DNA from: Arthrobacter cavernae
Lineage (GTDB): Bacteria > Actinomycetota > Actinomycetes > Actinomycetales > Micrococcaceae
Assembly: GCF_017368795.1 (NCBI RefSeq)
Contig: NZ_JAFNLL010000007.1
Span: forward strand, 62,001 to 126,000
Direction: 5' to 3'
DNA: 64,000 nucleotides
In this document: positions 8,001 through 19,511 of the stretch, one piece after another
Numbering within the stretch: position 1 is the first letter of the stretch
How the letters are laid out: the number at the start of each line of letters is the position of its first letter
Program-made: the position numbers and the translations under genes
Notes under the pieces: model-generated
What the model saw: only the letters and a program-made list of their open reading frames with translations
Database searches by the model: none
What the model was told of the DNA's origin: nothing

Positions 8001-9887
8001 ATGTGTGGAATCGTAGGTTATGTAGGTAATTCGTCCCGCGCGGCTGGCGCCGGGCACACCGCCCTTGACGTCGTCCTTGAAGGACTGCGGAGGCTGGAGT
8101 ACCGCGGGTATGACTCCGCTGGTGTAGCCGTTCTTGCGGACGGCACCATTGCGTCCCGGAAGAAGTCCGGAAAGCTGAGCAACCTCCTCGCCGAGCTCGA
8201 AGCGAGCCCGCTGCCCGAATCCCTGACTGGCATCGGCCACACCCGCTGGGCAACCCACGGCGGACCCACCGACCGCAACGCGCACCCGCACCTCGCCGAC
8301 GGCGGGCGCCTCGCTATGATCCACAACGGCATCATTGAAAACTTCGCCGAACTCAAGCAGGAACTGCTGGCCAAGGGCGTGGCCTTCGAGTCGGAGACCG
8401 ACACCGAAGTGGCCGCGGCCCTGCTCGGCGACATCTTCCGCAACCAGCTCAACGGCGACTCGGGCAAGCTCCAGAAGGCCATGCAGCTCGCCTGCCAGCG
8501 CCTCGAAGGCGCCTTCACGCTGCTCGCCGTGCACGCCGACCAGCCCGGCGTCGTAGTTGCTGCCCGCCGCAACTCCCCGCTGGTGGTGGGCCTGGGCGAC
8601 GGCGAGAACTTCCTCGGCTCCGACGTCTCCGGCTTCATCGACTACACGCGCCGCGCCGTGGAGCTGGGCCAGGACCAGATCGTCACCATCACCGCCGACA
8701 CTGTGGAGATCACCGACTTCTTCGGCAACCCCGCCGCGGGCAAGGAATACCACGTCGACTGGGACCCGGCCTCCGCGGAAAAGGGCGGCTTCTCCTCTTT
8801 CATGGAGAAGGAAATCCACGACCAGCCCGACGCCGTGGCACAGACCCTGCTGGGCCGCTCGGACCTCAACGGCAAGCTCACCTTGGACGAACTGCGCATC
8901 GACCCCGAACTGCTCAAGCAGGTCGACAAGATCATCGTCCTGGCCTGCGGTACCGCCGCCTACGCAGGGCTCGTGGCCAAGTACGCGATCGAGAACTGGT
9001 GCCGCATCCCCACCGAGGTGGAACTGGCCCACGAGTTCCGCTACCGCGACCCGATCGTTGACGCCAACACCCTGGTGGTCTCCATCAGCCAGTCCGGCGA
9101 AACCATGGACACACTGATGGCCGTCCGCTACGCCCGCGAACAGGGCGCCAAGACGATCTCCATCTGCAACACCAACGGCTCCACCATTCCGCGCGAGTCC
9201 GACGCCGTGCTGTACACGCACGCCGGCCCGGAAATCGCCGTCGCCTCCACCAAGGCCTTCCTGGCGCAGATCACCGCAGCCTACCTGCTCGGCCTGTACC
9301 TGGCCCAGTTGCGCGGCAATATCTTCACCGGCCAGATCAAGGACGTCCTGGCGGACCTGTCCAAGATCCCGGCCAAGATCCAGAAGATCCTGGACAACGC
9401 AGGCCCCTTGCGCGAGCTCGCCCGCAGCATGAAGGACGAGAAGTCCGTGCTGTTCCTGGGCCGCCACGTCGGCTACCCGGTGGCCCTCGAAGGCGCCCTG
9501 AAGCTCAAGGAAATCGCGTACCTCCACGCCGAAGGCTTCGCCGCCGGCGAGCTCAAGCATGGCCCCATCGCGCTCATCGACGAGGGCCAGCCGGTCTTCG
9601 TGGTGGTCCCGTCCCCGCGCGGCCGCGACTCCCTGCACTCCAAGGTGGTCAGCAACATCCAGGAAGTCCGCGCCCGCGGCGCCCGGACGCTGGTCATTGC
9701 CGAGGAAGGCGACGAGTCCGTGCGCGATTACTCCGAGCATGTCTTCTACGTGCCGGAGACGCCCACGCTGCTGATGCCGCTGCTCACCACCGTTCCGCTG
9801 CAGATCTTCGCAGCCGAGCTGGCCGGGGCAAAGGGCTACGACGTGGACCAGCCGCGCAACCTCGCCAAGAGCGTGACCGTAGAATAG
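8001..9887 (+). CDS. glmS: Glutamine--fructose-6-phosphate aminotransferase (isomerizing)
   Basis: Makes glucosamine-6-phosphate from fructose-6-phosphate and glutamine, the entry step to amino sugars and peptidoglycan. 628 residues. The N-terminal glutaminase domain starts MCGIVGYVG with nucleophile Cys2 after Met removal, followed by HTRWATHG. Two SIS sugar-isomerase domains follow ([39 protein letters not shown]), and the C-terminus [13 protein letters not shown] is canonical. Transcription is probably leaderless. acpS follows after 4 nt, suggesting an operon continuing into the NAD(P)HX repair gene. Confidence 0.97.
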   Translation: MCGIVGYVGNSSRAAGAGHTALDVVLEGLRRLEYRGYDSAGVAVLADGTIASRKKSGKLSNLLAELEASPLPESLTGIGHTRWATHGGPTDRNAHPHLADGGRLAMIHNGIIENFAELKQELLAKGVAFESETDTEVAAALLGDIFRNQLNGDSGKLQKAMQLACQRLEGAFTLLAVHADQPGVVVAARRNSPLVVGLGDGENFLGSDVSGFIDYTRRAVELGQDQIVTITADTVEITDFFGNPAAGKEYHVDWDPASAEKGGFSSFMEKEIHDQPDAVAQTLLGRSDLNGKLTLDELRIDPELLKQVDKIIVLACGTAAYAGLVAKYAIENWCRIPTEVELAHEFRYRDPIVDANTLVVSISQSGETMDTLMAVRYAREQGAKTISICNTNGSTIPRESDAVLYTHAGPEIAVASTKAFLAQITAAYLLGLYLAQLRGNIFTGQIKDVLADLSKIPAKIQKILDNAGPLRELARSMKDEKSVLFLGRHVGYPVALEGALKLKEIAYLHAEGFAAGELKHGPIALIDEGQPVFVVVPSPRGRDSLHSKVVSNIQEVRARGARTLVIAEEGDESVRDYSEHVFYVPETPTLLMPLLTTVPLQIFAAELAGAKGYDVDQPRNLAKSVTVE

Positions 9888-9891
9888 CCGC

Positions 9892-10239
9892 ATGATTCTT
9901 GGCATTGGCGTAGACGTTGTAGACATCGAGCGGTTCGGGCGGCAGCTGGAACGCACCCCGGGCCTCCGCGACCGCTTGTTCGTGCCCGCCGAGCGCGAGC
10001 TGAACACGCGCTCGCTCGCCGCGCGCTTTGCCGCGAAGGAGGCCGTGGCCAAGGTCCTCGGAGCCCCCGCGGGCATGAACTGGCAGGACTGCTGGATCGG
10101 GCTGGACCAGCACGGTCCCACCATCCAGGTCAAGGGCACCGTGCTGGCCGTGGCCGACGGCAAGGGCGTCAAGCGCTGGCACGTCTCCATGAGCCATGAC
10201 GGCGGCATCGCCACGGCCACGGTCATCGCCGAAGGCTGA
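9892..10239 (+). CDS. acpS: Holo-[acyl-carrier-protein] synthase
   Basis: Transfers 4'-phosphopantetheine from CoA to a serine of acyl carrier protein. 115 residues, standard for AcpS. Magnesium-binding [12 protein letters not shown] at the N-terminus and [14 protein letters not shown] in the middle are the two family signatures. It lies 4 nt after glmS and 12 nt before the NAD(P)HX repair gene. Confidence 0.96.
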   Translation: MILGIGVDVVDIERFGRQLERTPGLRDRLFVPAERELNTRSLAARFAAKEAVAKVLGAPAGMNWQDCWIGLDQHGPTIQVKGTVLAVADGKGVKRWHVSMSHDGGIATATVIAEG

Positions 10240-10251
10240 CAGCCGAACACC

Positions 10252-11889
10252 ATGATCAGCGCCTTCACCGGAACAGACGTCAGGGCAGCGGAACAACCGC
10301 TCCTTGACCCCCGTTCAGATGGAGGCGCTGTTCTCATGCAACGGGCCGCGCACGGCCTGGCGGCCGCCATCGTCAGCGAGCTGCGCGCCCGCGGGCAGCG
10401 CTTCGCCGGCTCCGGCGTCACGGTGCTCGCCGGCAAGGGCAACAACGGCGGGGACGGCCTGTTTGCCGCCTCGTTCCTGGCCCGCCGCGGGATGCGCACG
10501 ACGGCGGTCCTCACCGCCGGGTCCGCGCACACTGAGGCTCTGGCCGCCTTTACTGCGGCCGGAGGCCGGGTGCTGATCCTGGACTCAGGCAGCAACGCCG
10601 GCAGCAACGCCGGCAACGCCGAGGAACTCGCGGTGCTGTGCGCCGGGGACGATGTAGTGATCGATGCCGTGCTGGGGACCGGAGCCCGCGGCGGACTGCG
10701 CGGCGCCGCGGCGGAACTGGTGGCGGCCCTGCAGGAACTGCGCCCGCGGCTGGTGGTAGCCTGCGATGTTCCCAGCGGCGTGGATGCCGACACCGGCGAG
10801 GTTCACTGGCCCGTACTGGATGCCCAACTCACCGTAACGTTCGGAGGCATCAAGGCCGGGCTGCTGGCGGACCCCGGCGAGGGCTGCGCCGGACGGGTGC
10901 AGCTGGTGCCGATCGGGATCGAATCCCTGTTGCCCGCCCCCGTGCTGAGGCGCTTCTCGACGGCGGACCTCGCGGCGCTGCTGCCCTCGCCGGGACGGCG
11001 CGCCCACAAGTATTCGCGCGGCGTCCTGGGCGTGGTGGCCGGCTCCGAAAAGTACGCTGGGGCCGCGGTCCTCAGTGTCCACGCCGCGGTTGTCTCCGGG
11101 GCCGGGATGGTCAGGTACCTGGGGCCCGCGGCCGTGGCACGGCAGGTCCTGGCGCGGACCCCGGAGGCGCTCTGGGAGGGTGCGGGCGCCGAGGGGGCCA
11201 ACGGCTCCGGGGGTGCCTGGCCCGGGCGCGTGCAGGCCTGGCTGGTGGGACCGGGGCTCGATGGTGCTGGCCAGCTCGAGAATGCCCGTGACGCGCTCGC
11301 CGCCGCGCTGGACGGCGGCCAGCCCGCCGTCGTCGACGCCGGCGCCCTGGAGCTGCTCCCGGACCGCTGCCCGCCCCACTGGATCCTGACCCCGCACGCC
11401 GGAGAGCTCTCGGCCCTTCTCGGCCGCAGTGAAATGCCGGTCACCCGGGAGGACGTCGAATCCCGGCCTCTACACTTCGTGCGGCTGGCCGCCGAACACA
11501 CCGGCGCCACAGTCCTGCTGAAGGGCGCCACCACACTGGTGGCGTCGCCGTCGGGCGCTGTGTTCAGCCAGTCCGAAGGCTGCCCGTGGATGGCGACCGC
11601 CGGCAGCGGCGACGTGCTGGCCGGGATCCTCGGCGCGCTCCTGGCGCAGTGCGCCGGGCCGGGGATGGACGACGACGGCGCGTTCGCGGCGCTGGGCGTC
11701 GCGCCGGAGGACCGCTGGGCTGCCTTGGGCGCCGTGGCGGTGAGCCTGCACGGGCTGGCCGGATCGGCGGCGTCGGGCGTTTCCCGGGCGCGTTTCGACG
11801 CGGGCGCCGGGGGAGGGCCGGTGACGGCGCTGGGGATTGCCGATGCAGTGTCCGGGGTGTGGGCGCAGATCGTGGCCGACAGGCTGTAG
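10252..11889 (+). CDS. nnr: Bifunctional NAD(P)HX epimerase / ADP-dependent dehydratase
   Basis: Metabolite-repair enzyme that converts both epimers of hydrated NAD(P)H back to the active cofactor. 545 residues. The N-terminal YjeF_N epimerase half has GKGNNGGDGLFAA and a DAVLGTGARGGLRG segment. The C-terminal ribokinase-like dehydratase half has HKYSRGVLGVVAGS, LTPHAGELSALLGR and AGSGDVLAGILGALLAQ. Between them and near 11200 are glycine-rich inserts that look like linkers. Third gene after glmS-acpS. Confidence 0.93.
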   Translation: MISAFTGTDVRAAEQPLLDPRSDGGAVLMQRAAHGLAAAIVSELRARGQRFAGSGVTVLAGKGNNGGDGLFAASFLARRGMRTTAVLTAGSAHTEALAAFTAAGGRVLILDSGSNAGSNAGNAEELAVLCAGDDVVIDAVLGTGARGGLRGAAAELVAALQELRPRLVVACDVPSGVDADTGEVHWPVLDAQLTVTFGGIKAGLLADPGEGCAGRVQLVPIGIESLLPAPVLRRFSTADLAALLPSPGRRAHKYSRGVLGVVAGSEKYAGAAVLSVHAAVVSGAGMVRYLGPAAVARQVLARTPEALWEGAGAEGANGSGGAWPGRVQAWLVGPGLDGAGQLENARDALAAALDGGQPAVVDAGALELLPDRCPPHWILTPHAGELSALLGRSEMPVTREDVESRPLHFVRLAAEHTGATVLLKGATTLVASPSGAVFSQSEGCPWMATAGSGDVLAGILGALLAQCAGPGMDDDGAFAALGVAPEDRWAALGAVAVSLHGLAGSAASGVSRARFDAGAGGGPVTALGIADAVSGVWAQIVADRL

Positions 11890-11959
11890 ACCGCCGCTGA
11901 CCGCAGGCGTACCATCTGCTCAACCGGAGGTCATACCCGTTGCAGCTTTGGGGGAAATC

Positions 11960-14749
11960 GTGAGCGGTGCCGCCTACAAATCGTTTGGAGAAAAAGGCCC
12001 CAACAAGCCGAAATCGCCGGTACTCGAGCTCCGGGTCCATGGCGTCCGCAACAGCCCGCCCCAGGTACTGCTCGGCTGCGAAGAAGATGACATGGAGCAA
12101 TGCCCCAAGGACGGGCTTGGCGGCTATTGGTCGCTCAAGAAGCAACCGGCGTCCGGGCCTTACATTGAGGCCTACAGCTGGGGCAAAATGGCCCGGAACT
12201 CGCCCACCTCGGGCGTCCTCGGCAAAGTGGCGGACATCCTGGTCAGATCTGCCTGGTTCCTGGTGGTGCCCTTTGGACTGAGCAACGCCGCCTACTGGTC
12301 GCGCCGGCTTCAACGGACCAGCCCGGCCACAGGCAATGAGCTTAAGGCCGGCGACGGAGCGGGCACAGTACGGTTGTTTGCCCTGGCATTGACGCTCTTC
12401 TACGTCACGGCCTTCTGCACGGTATTCCTTGACCTGCTGGCCGTCCAGTGCTTCCCGGATGCGCCGGGGGATGACACCAATCTCGTGTGCAGCCAGTTGC
12501 CGCAATTTGTTGACGGCCTGGCCACGCTAAACCGCGGGCAGCGGATCGCACTCTTCTCGCTGGCGCCGCTCGCCGGGATCGTGGTCCTCTTCGCCGTCTC
12601 CAGCGCCGCCCGGGTGAAGTACCGGCCCAATGGTGACCAGCAGGAGCCGGATCAGGCCCCCGCCCCGGTCGCCGAGGGAGCGAAGCTGCGCCCGATCCTG
12701 GCGACGCCGGGCTTCTGGCGCCGGCCGCATGTGTCCTCGCTGACCGGCCTCCTCCATGTGGCAGGCGCCATTTCGCTGATAGTCATCCTGATGTCATCCG
12801 ATGTGGTGGCGGCTGGCAGGGACGAGGCCTGCAGCCAATTCAGGGCTCCCCTTGACCCCCGATGTGGCTGGACATTGCTGGCCATCGCGTGGGGGCAGCG
12901 GCAGTGGGGATTCTGGCCGCTCGTGGCAGGGGCAGTGCTCCTTGGTGCAGTGATGGTCCTCCTGCTCGTTTGGTCGGACGAAGTGACCACCAGGAGCGAC
13001 AATCCCGACCGTCGCACCGCGACCAACTGGGTGCTTGGGTTTGCCGTGGTGAACTTCGCGGCGACGCTCGTCTTGCTCAGTGTCAACCACCTGGACCGGC
13101 AGGATGGCTTTGCCGGAACAACGGTGGCCGCGCTGCTCCTGCTGGTGATGCTGACCGTCCTGGCCGTCACGGGCGTGGTCATGCGCCTGAAGATTCCGCA
13201 GTGGGCCGCCCTGCTGGTGGTCCTCGTATCCGCCGGGGCCTTGTTCACCTGGGCGGCAGGTGGCGCCGGTGACTGGCCCCTCCTGGTGTTTGCCGTATTG
13301 ACGGGCGCCGCGGCCGCGGCGTGGGCCTTTCGCAGGCGCAAGCAACCCGACTCCCGCAACGAAGCCTGGTCCGGGCACGCACCGGCCATCTTCATGCTTT
13401 TTGCGGTATTCGTGGTTGCCTTCCTGGGAAGCGTCCTGGTCCACGGAGTCAGCGAGTTCCTCAAGGCGCCTACCTCAACCCGCGGAGATTCCCCGGAAGG
13501 AAAAATGTGGCGCGGTGATACCGAGGCTGCCGGCGCGGCGCTCCCGCCGCCGGAGACGATCGAGACACCGCCTGTCTACCTGATCTTCGGTGGCACCCTG
13601 TGGTACCTGACAGGCATGGCGATGCTTGGCATGGTGTTGTATCAGCTGTCCCAGCTGACACGGCTCAGGGTGATCGGCCCCCTTCCTCGCGGAATACCTG
13701 AGCACCCGCTTCCGGACGACCGGGTCTGTAGCCATTTCAGCGAATTGGACGTGGACATTGTGCGGAAGCGCCGCTGGTCGGCACTGGCGCAACGTGGCGA
13801 GCCTGCTGTGGGATTCCTGGCGATCGTCGTCTGGGCCGGGCTGGTGGTGAGCAGTGCGACGATCACGCTGAACGTCTTGTACGGGCCGGCGACGCAGGCG
13901 GGAGTGGATCTGTCCAGGTTGCCGCCTCCTCCTCCCGGAACCCTGTTGCAAGGGCTCTATGGATTCAGTGGAATGTTCGACGCGACGGCGGCCGCGTGGG
14001 GACTGTCCTTGACCGGCGTCCTGTTTGCCGGGGCCATCGTCCGCGGTGCGATCTCCAGCAAGGAACGTCCTTTGAGCCTGCTGTGGGATGCGATGTGCTT
14101 CCTGCCGCGGGCGGCACACCCCTTCGGCCCGCCCTGCTACGCCGATCGCGTGGTTCCCGAACTGTCCAGGCGCATCAGGGCCTGGATCGAATCCCCGGTG
14201 GGATGGTTCCGGCCGAAGAGGACCGTCCTCTTGTCGTCGCACAGCCTCGGCACGGTGCTGGTGGTCGCCACCCTCCTGCATTTGAAGGCCGGCGGGACAT
14301 CGGCGCAGACGCTTTCCAGGATCAAACTCCTCAGCTATGGCATGCAGCTGCGGCCCTACTTTGGGCGCCTGTTTCCTGAACTGCTGGGGCCCGCGATCCT
14401 GGGCACTCCGCCAACGTTCGGCGCGAACCTCTGGTGGCCGGACCCCTGGCACCTCCAAGCAGCCGGCGATGAAACGGAACTTCGTGGCGCACAAAAATAC
14501 ACGTTGAGGGCACTCCTGGATTCCCATTGGGACGATGACACCGGGCAGGCACCAAGGCGGCCGTCCTGGATCAACCTCTGGCGCCGCACCGACTACCTGG
14601 GCTTCCCGGTCCATTCCTACCGCTGCGAGGACCTGGACCGCTACGTCGATGAGAAGGAACGATTTACCTCCCAGGAGCAGGTGGCGACGCACGGCAACTA
14701 CATCGACACCGACGAATATGAGCAGGCCAGGAAAGAGTTGCTGGCCTAG
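11960..14749 (+). CDS. Large membrane protein with a split alpha/beta-hydrolase domain
   Basis: I do not recognise a named family; the substrate is unknown. The GTG at 11960 is chosen for its GGGGG ribosome site. 929 residues. The N-terminus (about 20-75) reads LELRVHGVRN then AYSWG, like the first strands of a serine hydrolase with the His27-Gly28 oxyanion motif. About ten hydrophobic segments fill residues about 90-720. The C-terminus then resumes the fold: LLSSHSLGTV with candidate nucleophile Ser762, RRTDYLGFPV with candidate acid Asp878, and THGNY with candidate base His911. A membrane domain therefore appears inserted into a lipase-like hydrolase. Fold and triad are inferences from motif order. 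Confidence 0.7.
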   Translation: MSGAAYKSFGEKGPNKPKSPVLELRVHGVRNSPPQVLLGCEEDDMEQCPKDGLGGYWSLKKQPASGPYIEAYSWGKMARNSPTSGVLGKVADILVRSAWFLVVPFGLSNAAYWSRRLQRTSPATGNELKAGDGAGTVRLFALALTLFYVTAFCTVFLDLLAVQCFPDAPGDDTNLVCSQLPQFVDGLATLNRGQRIALFSLAPLAGIVVLFAVSSAARVKYRPNGDQQEPDQAPAPVAEGAKLRPILATPGFWRRPHVSSLTGLLHVAGAISLIVILMSSDVVAAGRDEACSQFRAPLDPRCGWTLLAIAWGQRQWGFWPLVAGAVLLGAVMVLLLVWSDEVTTRSDNPDRRTATNWVLGFAVVNFAATLVLLSVNHLDRQDGFAGTTVAALLLLVMLTVLAVTGVVMRLKIPQWAALLVVLVSAGALFTWAAGGAGDWPLLVFAVLTGAAAAAWAFRRRKQPDSRNEAWSGHAPAIFMLFAVFVVAFLGSVLVHGVSEFLKAPTSTRGDSPEGKMWRGDTEAAGAALPPPETIETPPVYLIFGGTLWYLTGMAMLGMVLYQLSQLTRLRVIGPLPRGIPEHPLPDDRVCSHFSELDVDIVRKRRWSALAQRGEPAVGFLAIVVWAGLVVSSATITLNVLYGPATQAGVDLSRLPPPPPGTLLQGLYGFSGMFDATAAAWGLSLTGVLFAGAIVRGAISSKERPLSLLWDAMCFLPRAAHPFGPPCYADRVVPELSRRIRAWIESPVGWFRPKRTVLLSSHSLGTVLVVATLLHLKAGGTSAQTLSRIKLLSYGMQLRPYFGRLFPELLGPAILGTPPTFGANLWWPDPWHLQAAGDETELRGAQKYTLRALLDSHWDDDTGQAPRRPSWINLWRRTDYLGFPVHSYRCEDLDRYVDEKERFTSQEQVATHGNYIDTDEYEQARKELLA

Positions 14750-14889
14750 CGATTCCAGGCAGGGCGGCTGGTAGGCGGCTGGCTGTCAGGGGCGTGGGCT
14801 AGTGTGATGCGCGGGGGCAGCTAACGGCCACCTGGGCTACGCAGCGGGACAAACGCACTGTATTACTGGCACACTGTCGAGGAGGATCC

Positions 14890-16983
<2,094 letters not shown>

Positions 16984-17070
16984 AACTCCCGGAAGCGGAA
17001 CCTCACGTGAGCCTGACCACATGGCGGACACCGCCGTCGTCGTTATTCCACCAGTGGCAGGATGGAACGT

Positions 17071-18108
17071 ATGACTTATTCGGCTGCGGAAAACCGCTAC
17101 GAAACCATGCCCTACCGCCGCGTCGGACGCAGCGGACTCAAACTGCCGGCCATCTCACTGGGCCTGTGGCACAACTTTGGCGACGACAAGAGGTTCGACG
17201 AGCAGCGCGCCATCCTGCGGCGTGCCTTTGACCTCGGCGTCAACCACTTCGACCTCGCCAACAACTACGGTCCTCCCGACGGATCGGCCGAGACCAACTT
17301 CGGCCGCCACCTCAAAGACGACTTCAAGCCCTACCGCGATGAGCTGGTCATTTCCACCAAGGCCGGGTACTACATGTGGCCGGGCCCGTACGGCGAATGG
17401 GGCTCCCGGAAGTACATGCTCTCAAGCCTGGACCAGTCGCTGCAGCGCATGGGCCTGGACTACGTGGACATCTTCTACAGCCACCGCCCGGACCCGGAAA
17501 CTCCGATGGAAGAGACCATGGGAGCGCTCGACCATGCCGTGCGCTCCGGCAAGGCACTGTACGCGGGAATTTCCTCGTACACCCCGGAGCAGACCGTCGA
17601 GGCTGCCCGGATCCTGAAGGAAATGGGCACGCCGCTGCTCATCCACCAGCCTAGCTACTCCATGCTGAACCGTTGGAGTGAGAACGGTTGGCCCAGCCTG
17701 TACGAGGCACTGGAGGAAGTGGGGGCCGGTTCCATCGCGTTCTCGCCGCTCGCCCAAGGCATGCTCACCAACCGGTACCTCAAGGGCATCCCGGCGGATT
17801 CCCGCGCCGCCAAGGAACGCTCCCTGTCCGAATCCGCGCTGACCGAGGAAAAACTGCGGCGCGTCCGGGGGCTGAACAACATTGCCGAGGGCCGCGGCCA
17901 GACCCTTGCCCAGATGGCCATCGCCTGGATCCTGCGCGAGCAGCCCAAGGGCTCGCCCGTCACCTCCGCGTTGGTTGGTGCATCGAGCGTGGCACAGCTG
18001 GAGGACACTCTCGGCGCCATCAACAATCTCGCGTTCACCACCGAGGAACTGACGGCGATCGACGAGTTCGCCGTCGAGTCCGACATCAACCTGTGGGCGC
18101 AGAAGTAA
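17071..18108 (+). CDS. Aldo/keto reductase (YghZ/MgrA-like)
   Basis: NADPH-dependent reductase of the AKR14-like subfamily. The best known members reduce L-glyceraldehyde 3-phosphate or methylglyoxal; the physiological substrate here is not certain. 345 residues from the ATG at 17071 (MTYSAAENRYETMPYRR). An in-frame ATG at 17062 is less likely, because a -10-like CAGGAT ends 7 nt before 17071. Tetrad features visible are DLANNYGPPDGSAE (Asp and Tyr), STKAGYYMWPGPYGEWG (Lys) and YSHRPDPETPMEET. Ends just before a strong terminator. Confidence 0.88.
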   Translation: MTYSAAENRYETMPYRRVGRSGLKLPAISLGLWHNFGDDKRFDEQRAILRRAFDLGVNHFDLANNYGPPDGSAETNFGRHLKDDFKPYRDELVISTKAGYYMWPGPYGEWGSRKYMLSSLDQSLQRMGLDYVDIFYSHRPDPETPMEETMGALDHAVRSGKALYAGISSYTPEQTVEAARILKEMGTPLLIHQPSYSMLNRWSENGWPSLYEALEEVGAGSIAFSPLAQGMLTNRYLKGIPADSRAAKERSLSESALTEEKLRRVRGLNNIAEGRGQTLAQMAIAWILREQPKGSPVTSALVGASSVAQLEDTLGAINNLAFTTEELTAIDEFAVESDINLWAQK

Positions 18109-18126
18109 GCTCCGGCACAAGTCATG

Positions 18127-18167
18127 CACAGCAGGGGCCGGCGGGAACAAAACCGGCCCCTGCTGTG
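18127..18167 (+). terminator. Terminator after the aldo/keto reductase gene
   Basis: A perfect 15-bp GC-rich stem (18127-18141 with 18153-18167) with an 11-nt loop containing aaaa, 18 nt after the stop. Confidence 0.85.
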
Positions 18168-18276
18168 TTGGTTAGAATGCAAGTGAGCGCCGAGTGGCGC
18201 CGTGCCCCATAAGACGCCGTCGTACATCCAAGGTACTGACGCGCTGGGCATCTGAAGTTAGTACCCGAGGAGTTCC

Positions 18277-19362
18277 GTGTCTTCACATCCGATTCGTGTC
18301 GCCATTGTCGGCGTAGGCAACTGCGCCGCATCGCTGGTCCAAGGTGTCCACTATTACCGCGACGCCGACCCCCAGGCCACGATTCCGGGTCTGATGCACG
18401 TTGAGTTCGGCAAGTACCACGTCAACGACGTCCAGTTCGTTGCTGCTTTCGATGTCGACAGCAAGAAGGTCGGGCTGGACCTCGCAGAGGCCATCAGCGC
18501 CAGCGAAAACAACACCATCAAGATCGCCGATGTCCCCGAGACCGGCATCAAGGTCCAGCGCGGCCACACCTTGGACGGTCTGGGCCGGTACTACCGCGAG
18601 ACCATCGTCGAAGCCTCGGAAGCGCCGGTGGACATCGTCGCCGCGCTCCGCGAAGCCAAGGCCGACGTCATGGTCTGCTACCTGCCGGTCGGTTCCGAGG
18701 ACGCTGCCCACTTCTACGCCCAGGCTGCGATTGACGCCGGCGTAGCCTTCGTCAACGCCCTGCCGGTCTTCATTGCAGGCACCAAGGAATGGGCCGACAA
18801 GTTCACCGCCGCCGGTGTGCCGATCGTGGGCGACGACATCAAGAGCCAGATCGGTGCCACCATCACGCACCGCGTCATGGCCAAGCTCTTCGAAGACCGC
18901 GGCGTCACCCTGGACCGCACGTACCAGCTGAACGTCGGCGGCAACATGGACTTCAAGAACATGCTCGAGCGCGACCGCCTCGAGTCCAAGAAGATCTCCA
19001 AGACCCAGGCCGTCACCTCCAACGTCGAGGCCGTGCTAGACGCCGACGACGTCCACATCGGCCCGTCCGATTATGTCGCTTGGCTCGATGACCGCAAGTG
19101 GGCCTTCGTCCGCCTTGAAGGCCGCAACTTCGGCGATGCCCCGGTGTCGCTCGAATACAAGCTCGAGGTCTGGGACTCCCCGAACTCGGCCGGCGTGATC
19201 ATCGACGCCATCCGCGCAGCCAAGATCGGCTTGGACCGTGGCATCGGCGGGCCGCTGCTGTCCGCTTCCAGCTACTTCATGAAGTCCCCGCCGGAGCAGT
19301 TCAACGACGACCTCGCCCGCGACAAGGTCGAGGCCTTCATCCGCGGCGACATCGAGCGCTAA
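18277..19362 (+). CDS. ino1: Inositol-3-phosphate synthase
   Basis: Converts glucose-6-phosphate to 1D-myo-inositol 3-phosphate using NAD. 361 residues, the short actinobacterial type. N-terminal Rossmann motif [16 protein letters not shown]; later [15 protein letters not shown] and [12 protein letters not shown] are family signatures. GTG start with GAGGAG 4 nt upstream; a TAGAAT at 18173-18178 could be its -10. The product is the acceptor for MshA, encoded 3.1 kb downstream, so both serve mycothiol as well as inositol lipids. The stop codon is immediately followed by the first 32-bp repeat unit. Confidence 0.95.
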   Translation: MSSHPIRVAIVGVGNCAASLVQGVHYYRDADPQATIPGLMHVEFGKYHVNDVQFVAAFDVDSKKVGLDLAEAISASENNTIKIADVPETGIKVQRGHTLDGLGRYYRETIVEASEAPVDIVAALREAKADVMVCYLPVGSEDAAHFYAQAAIDAGVAFVNALPVFIAGTKEWADKFTAAGVPIVGDDIKSQIGATITHRVMAKLFEDRGVTLDRTYQLNVGGNMDFKNMLERDRLESKKISKTQAVTSNVEAVLDADDVHIGPSDYVAWLDDRKWAFVRLEGRNFGDAPVSLEYKLEVWDSPNSAGVIIDAIRAAKIGLDRGIGGPLLSASSYFMKSPPEQFNDDLARDKVEAFIRGDIER

Positions 19363-19510
19363 ACGCTCTCTCACCTTTGGTGGGTTTTTGACGGGCGCTC
19401 TCTCACTTTTGGTGGGAGAGCGTCCTGCGTTTAACTCCCGTTGTCTAGGGTCAGTTGCGACGCTCTCTCACTTTTGGCGGGTTTTTGGGCGACGCTCTCT
19501 CACTTTTGGC
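19363..19510 (+). repeat. 32-bp tandem repeat array A (4 units)
   Basis: Units start with the core CGCTCTCTCAC(C/T)TTTGG at 19364, 19396, 19461 and 19493, giving spacings of 32, 65 and 32 bp. The first unit follows the ino1 TAA directly. Unit 2 continues into gtgggagagcg (19412-19422), forming an 11-bp hairpin with one G-U pair. Units 1 and 3 are followed by a TTTTT tract, so they look terminator-like. Unit 4 ends 1 nt from the stop of the DUF559 gene on the other strand. Confidence 0.9.
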
Positions 19511-19511
19511 C

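Noticed and set aside
7887..10793. 968-codon ORF on the minus strand opposite glmS and acpS
   Set aside because: Mirror frame of strongly biased high-GC genes; the plus-strand products are unmistakable GlmS and AcpS.
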